Source: Dermanyssus gallinae (lineage: Eukaryota; Arthropoda; Arachnida; Mesostigmata; Dermanyssidae). From it: DNA of 64,000 nt. The DNA lies in the NCBI GenBank assembly GCA_003439945.1, contig QVRM01002221.1, positions 919,413-983,412 of the forward strand, given 5' to 3'. This document shows positions 58,920 through 64,000 of the stretch, one piece after another (the stretch's first letter is position 1; each line of letters begins with the position of its first letter). The notes under the pieces were generated by a model. That model made no database searches, was not told the DNA's origin, and saw only the letters and a program-made list of their open reading frames with translations. A program made the position numbers and the translations under genes.

Positions 58920-59580
58920 AATATCGTCCACAGGGTAGCAAACGAGAAGATCGTACCTCACAGGTCCATTTCTGTAGTCGATCCGTTAACGTATCCGTGT
59001 TCCGGAATCGTACGTCCAAGATACTAAGAGCCGTAGGACCACATCCCACGTACTGACTGCAGCTAGTTAAAACTCTGCTAGACGCAGAGTACGAGCCACG
59101 GGTTAACTACAGCGGCTGGTTTCTGCGGCAAGTAGTCAAAGCCACTTTTAAGCAGAGTTCCCTGCGTTTCATGGACGAAGCTTGATTTACACCGGGCGGT
59201 GTGTTTAATAGGCACTACACCCATTGTTGGGCAAGCGAGAACCCGCATATGACTCGCGAGCGGGGGCGCCAGAGGCGTTTCTCCGTGAATGTGTGGGCTT
59301 GCATGGTGTGCAACTGCCCGCACCAACTTCCTGATAGGTTGAATGGCCAAGCATACCATTCACTTCTGAGTGAAACATTACCACGGCTGTTGGAAGGCGT
59401 TCCAGAAGGTGTTCGCCCGAGCATGTGATTCCAGCACGGTGTAGCGTCACCGCGCTCCACCGCTGCGGAAACGCGATTATCTAAACGAGACGACGTTCGA
59501 GAAATTGGAGCTTGGCCACCGTGAACGCCCGAGCTAACAAGTCTCAATTTTGTTCTTTCTCTTTTTCTTCTCGGCATGCA
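58920..59580 (+). pseudogene. DDE transposase remnant, third family
   Basis: Degraded transposase of the IS630/Tc1/mariner superfamily, from a family different from the two above. In one frame from 59015 it reads SKILRAVGPHPTY, VKTLLDAEYEPRV, SGWFLRQ, FMDEA, HCWASENPHM, QRRFSVNVWACMV and LPDRLNGQAYHSLL. After a stop at 59426-59428 come FQHG, then WPP and TPELTSLNF. The N-terminal part before 59015 lies in another frame. A stop follows the first Asp motif (59184-59186), the second Asp position reads Gly, and the third reads Asn. All catalytic positions are thus damaged or in disrupted context. Confidence 0.8.
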
Positions 59581-59584
59581 CTAA

Positions 59585-60110
59585 ATCATCATGCATTTGA
59601 TGCATGCACTCAATCCTATCGACATGCGTGCAAGACCTTAATTATTCCGCAATCACGGATCGGATCGCAATAGGCTTATAGAGATATCGCAATAGATACC
59701 AAAATGAGAGTCATTAAATGCATGCATTTATCTGAATGTAACCAGTATGTCAAGTTTTGAGCGTTCTGCAGGGGGTCGTGAGGTTGTGTTTTTGAAGCAC
59801 TGAACCTGAAAGCTAATTGTAGAACTTCAAGTTTTGCAAATTATTTTCTAAACAATTGAATGTTGCATCCTCTAGCCGGCGTCTTACGGCCTTTAGAGGA
59901 AGCAGGTGAATACGAAGGTGTGCTTAGCTTCACTATATAAGGACTGGTTCCCTCGCAATCGCATATTTTGTGGTCCTCTGTCGGGCAATAACACCAGTGT
60001 CACAAATTTTGTAGTTTCACTCTCACTCCGAAACAAGTCTTCTTCGAGACCATGTTCTATTGGAAAAGTATTTGCTTTAACAAGTTCAGCATGTCCCTAT
60101 ATCGCTCTTC
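59585..60110. other. No recognisable gene
   Basis: A GCATGCA(C/T)-type motif recurs between 59575 and 59730 (CATGCATTTGATGCATGCA and similar). Nothing coding. Confidence 0.45.

Positions 60111-60113
<3 letters not shown>

Positions 60114-60142
<29 letters not shown>
60114..60142. repeat. (TA)n microsatellite
   Basis: About 14 TA units. A second tract lies at 60270-60305 after a CACACA run. Confidence 0.9.
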
Positions 60143-60144
<2 letters not shown>

Positions 60145-60258
60145 GCATAGCTATATACATATATAGCTCGTATTTCATCGCCAAAGTTCGCCCGCAATAT
60201 TTCACACTTTGGAAGAGTGCTCGCAAGCATTGGTGCTGCAAAAATGCATACAGAAGTG

Positions 60259-60309
<51 letters not shown>

Positions 60310-60744
60310 GATATGGTCTCGTTGCCGCTTTGTGTTCGACCTGAACCCATGAAGGCCCGACAGACAAAACAACAATCCACACCTGAGCGTTTGTTGAGGC
60401 ACACTATAGCAACAGAGCGACACAGCCGCAACCAAGTCGGCTACCTTGCGCCGCTTGTAGGAGAAGGAGGCGGAGGTGTGTGGACAGGGGGCGGAAGGGG
60501 GCCGAAGAGGAGAATACGTGGAAGCCGTCCTCTCGTCGCCTTCTTCTCAGAGACTTGGCGTCTCCGTCGGAGCCTGTTGTTGCTGGTGGTGTGCTGCTTA
60601 ACCTGCTTGTCCGGTCCTCCAATAGGCGCTTATTGGCTACATACCTGGATTGGTGGCGCGACCCAGTGTGTATACCTACCTACCTAGGCCAATCTCGTCG
60701 CCTGGCTTAAACTCGCCGACGATCTTTTTGTCGCTCCCTCCCGC

Positions 60745-60885
60745 GCTCGTTGTTGTTGCTGTTTCTGCTGTTGCTGTTGTTGTTGTTGTCTCTGCTGTTG
60801 CTGTTGTTGTTGTTGTCTCTGCTGTTGCTGTTGTTGCTGTTGTTGCTGTTGCTCTTGCTGTTGTTGTTTCTGCTACTGCTGATGC
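60745..60885 (+). repeat. 27-bp higher-order GTT/GCT repeat
   Basis: GTCTCTGCTGTTGCTGTTG starts at 60788 and 60815, 27 bp apart, with related CTGTTGCTGTT units on both sides. Confidence 0.85.
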
Positions 60886-61164
60886 TAGTATGTTCCGTCA
60901 TCCACGGGCTTTGCTGTATGTTTCGTTTGTCGACAAGATCTTATATGCGTTCCACGAGCGCGTGCTGGTGTCGCGGCTACAGCGGGGCATGGAGCAGCAG
61001 AGTTGCGTAGCTGTTGAATCGGGGGCGGTGAGACCCACAGAAGCAGCAAGTGCAGCCGCAGCCTCAGCAGCATTCGTATGAACAGATTGGACTCGTCCAA
61101 AGTCCAAAATCGCTGTTGCATGTCTGCAGGACTTCAGATTGATCTGGCGAGACATTCAGCGTTA

Positions 61165-61212
61165 ATGGTGGTGGTGGTGGTGGTGATGGTGGTGATGGTG
61201 ATGGTGATGATG
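61165..61212 (+). repeat. (GGT)n(GAT)n tract
   Basis: GGT units grading into GGTGAT units; poly-His on the minus strand. Confidence 0.85.
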
Positions 61213-61830
61213 CGAATCATCATGATGATTACTGCTGAAGATTACAGAAGCGCGCCACTGAGCTTTGACAGCGCTCAACTCGCCGCCGGATGATTTGCGA
61301 TGCCGCCGAAATCTGCCTCTGCGAATTACTACGAGCAAGTAGTTACAGCAATAAAAGCCTAAACATCCGCATAGACAAAAAAAAGACAACACTCTGTTCG
61401 GCTTTTTTGAGGTCCCTTTGGTGCCAACGTTGGGAAAGAAAAACCTACATGCAGTGCGATAAGATCTCTTCTTTCTCTCTCTCTCTCTGGTCGTCGGTTC
61501 GCCATCGAGACACCAGCAAGTGTTAATGTTAAGAGATGGTGCTCTCCGTTTATGTTAGTTCCTCATTTGTGTCATTCTATTACTCGGTGTTGATGCAAAC
61601 GCTCTTCGTTAGTCGTTTTGGTATTGTTAAAGTTTACCACAAGCGATCAAATCGACGTGGCTATCACCGCTTATTGTCTAGCGTAACGCCTCCCAAACAA
61701 ATTGTTACACAAATGTTTTGTTTAGTGACGTTTTTCATTCAGCCACACTTCAAAATCGTCTTTTTGCATGCCATGTAGAGAGGCCCTCTACATTGTAATC
61801 TACACAAATTACAATGAAGAGCGTGTATAT
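61213..61830. other. No recognisable gene
   Basis: Repeat-poor, with short CT repeats near 61471-61489. Two small inverted repeats sit at its end: GTAGAG/CTCTAC at 61775-61791 and ATTGTAAT/ATTACAAT at 61792-61815. Confidence 0.45.
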
Positions 61831-61875
61831 CAGCTCATTTTTACAACGTATGATGAATGTTGTAAAAATGAGCTG
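61831..61875. repeat. 17-bp perfect hairpin, 11-nt loop
   Basis: CAGCTCATTTTTACAAC at 61831-61847 and GTTGTAAAAATGAGCTG at 61859-61875 are exact inverted copies. Two smaller hairpins lie just upstream and a (TA)n tract starts 12 bp downstream. Confidence 0.95.
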
Positions 61876-61887
61876 AAGAGTTGTCAT

Positions 61888-61912
61888 ATATATATATATA
61901 TATATATATATA
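61888..61912. repeat. (TA)n microsatellite
   Basis: About 12 TA units. Confidence 0.9.
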
Positions 61913-62422
61913 CTATTTTTTTAAACTAAAACCATTATTTGGTTGCTGCGTCGCCAGCTACAACAAGCACACAAACAACTACACCAGTGTTATGACACTA
62001 ATAATAATGATAATAATAAAATGATGTCAGTAGCAGCTGAGGCAACTCGAGCGGCAGGGAGGGAGCAGAGATCTCACCGTTGGATTTCGCTTGGTGGAAC
62101 GTGGTCAGAGAGCCAAGACGGGGATTTCTTTCTCCGAACTCACGGCATCATGACTGTTTGGCGTTTCGCTGCAATCGTCAAAACAGCACGTGGCCCCCCG
62201 TTTGTTCGTTCGTTCGGTCGAGCGTACGCTGTTCCTCTATTCGTTTCGCTTTTTTTTCCTCTCCGATACGACAATAGACGAATAATTACAATGGTCATAC
62301 AGTACTAATAAAATGGCGAGCCAGCTAAATCTACTACTGCTACGACTACCAGAACTGTTTCGACTACTACTAAGCCAACACAACACTAACAAGCCACCGT
62401 CGACCACCACCACAGCTGCTGC

Positions 62423-62424
62423 AG

Positions 62425-62455
<31 letters not shown>

Positions 62456-62502
62456 AACAACAACAACAACAACAACAACAACCACAACAATAACAACAAC
62501 AC
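62423..62502 (+). repeat. (AAC)n array
   Basis: CAA/ACA units with AAT and CAC variants; drives a 193-residue Thr-rich plus frame. Confidence 0.9.
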
Positions 62503-62724
62503 CATCAGTAGCAGCGGCAACACAAGCCGGAGCCGCCACATCAGGTCAGGGAGGTCTCTATCCGCCTGCAGCGGGAGAGATCTCTGTCCGCGTGCGTGGG
62601 GCCACAGGAGAAGCCCCTAAAGAAGATGTGTTAAACGGTTCCAATGGCGTCGCTACCACCGAGGTCGTGGTCATCTTGTGGGTCAGATTCAGTAGTCACG
62701 GTAGTGAAATATTGAGTAGAACGC

Positions 62725-62815
62725 GCAACAACAACAACAACAACAACAACAAACTTCACCATCACCACCACAAGCAACGTCCGCATCATCATCAACAACA
62801 ACAACAACAACAATA
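62725..62815 (+). repeat. (AAC)n tracts
   Basis: AAC at 62725-62752, CAC/CAT patch, then CAA at 62789-62815. Confidence 0.85.
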
Positions 62816-62829
62816 CCAACAACAGCTAA

Positions 62830-63262
62830 TACAGGAACAACAACTACACCATTCTTTGATGTTTCGTTTAGACATTGTGTTCTTGTTGTCTTAGCTCGTC
62901 TCGTGTTTTTCTTTTTTCCCCGTGTTCTTTGCCGTTTACCTTTGCCGTATGCTGCGTCTCTATTCTACGTCTACGGTTAGGCATTATTATTTTTATCAGC
63001 CGTTCCGTGTATATAAAACGCGTATGTATATTTATATATATGTGTGAGGGTATACCTGCACACACTCACAAATAGTAATATAAAGAGTAGGAAACAGATT
63101 TGGTATTTTTCTTTATATTGGCCGTATACAACTGTTAAGTTCTGCTTGCAAATCTTAGTTTGTTTTCAAGTAAAGTTTGCTTTCACGGGCCATGGTTTGC
63201 GTCAAGGAGACTCTAGCTACGGCAACAGAGCCTATCATTGTCCGCAATGTGGCCACGTTATC

Positions 63263-63265
<3 letters not shown>
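62830..63265. other. No recognisable gene
   Basis: Unique spacer without visible coding or repeat signal. Confidence 0.45.
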
Positions 63266-63355
<90 letters not shown>

Positions 63356-63365
63356 TATATATATA

Positions 63366-63420
<55 letters not shown>

Positions 63421-63424
63421 ATAT
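63266..63424. repeat. Longest (TA)n region, about 160 bp
   Basis: A pure TA tract of about 75 bp, then TA tracts broken by four TTTATATA blocks with loosely regular spacing. Confidence 0.95.
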
Positions 63425-63884
63425 GGGCAATAAGTGTTTATTTGTGTGTCTAAATGCCTCTGCTGGGCCGGCCGCGGTATGCGACGATAAACAAGAGCAA
63501 ATTGATGACGACGAGCTCTCGTACATTGAATTGGCAGCTCCATCCATTCTGTTCACTCGGCGGACCTTCTTCTTCTAGCGACCGAGATCGGCGACGTGTG
63601 TGCCCCGACTGGCTCTGTGCTGCTACTTAACGTAGCCGGTAGGAGGCGATGACGACGACGACAACAACAACAACAACAACACCAATGGTCACTTACCACT
63701 GGCCATCTTAGGAATCAAAGGAAGGTCTCTAATTTTCCCCCCGATTTTCTCTTTTTCTCTCTCCTTTCTATTGGCATTTGTTTGCGTGTCGATGGCCTTT
63801 GCTGTGGTGTGATGTCGTCGATGATGGCAGCAGTGGCCACTACTTAACGGCCACTTTTGTTGCGGCAGTGCCAGCAAAAGAAGA

Positions 63885-63952
63885 GACGATCATCAACAAC
63901 AGCAACAACAACAACAACAACAACATTACTATACAAAAGTAGCAACAACAAC
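63885..63952 (+). repeat. (CAA)n tracts
   Basis: CAA/AAC units in two blocks near the window end. A similar short run lies at 63658-63682. Confidence 0.85.
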
Positions 63953-64000
63953 AACGTCAACTAAAATACCGTCGTATCGCTGAATCATCGTCATCAGCAT

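Overview
This is a eukaryotic, almost certainly animal, genomic window dominated by non-coding DNA. It has about 45 (TA)n tracts, long (GTT)n/(AAC)n arrays, scattered tRNA-derived short interspersed elements (SINEs) and decayed Tc1/mariner transposons. There are no bacterial-type operons, rRNA genes or CRISPR arrays. The transposase types are typical of arthropods, and the single recognisable exon has chelicerate/arthropod-like character. An arthropod, perhaps a mite, is my best guess, but that is inference only.

The one well-supported piece of a host gene is a 72-nt exon on the minus strand at 3705-3776. It has a strong polypyrimidine tract and AG acceptor, a GTAAGT donor, and phase-2 boundaries on both sides. 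It encodes exactly one 24-residue leucine-rich repeat. The repeat resembles, from memory, the first leucine-rich repeat (LRR) of Slit, and single-LRR 72-nt phase-2 exons are typical of that gene. If this is right, the upstream exon lies at higher coordinates. I could not find it up to 64000, so most of the window may be one very large intron of a slit-like gene, with part of the next intron at 1-3704.

Layout. 1-600: 3' part of a mariner with two internal deletions, including its right terminal inverted repeat. 600-10000: first SINE-A copies, the LRR exon, (GTT)n arrays and a tandem SINE-A pair. 10000-34000: mostly microsatellites, one unrecognised reading frame (24785-25243), one SINE-A copy and several hairpins. 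35000-39100: two SINE-B copies and a further SINE-A. 40000-49200: inverted-repeat-bracketed (TA)n, the longest AAC array, a tRNA-like element containing a 26-bp minisatellite (SINE-C), a second dead mariner family and a possible terminal exon. 49200-64000: microsatellites, a distant relative of the 24785 reading frame at 55277-55618, a third dead DDE transposase and a 17-bp perfect hairpin.

I did not find a coherent new multi-gene system. The most useful observations are the Slit-like exon, three apparently distinct SINE families, the pair of related unrecognised coding segments, and three (TA)n tracts enclosed by unrelated inverted arms.
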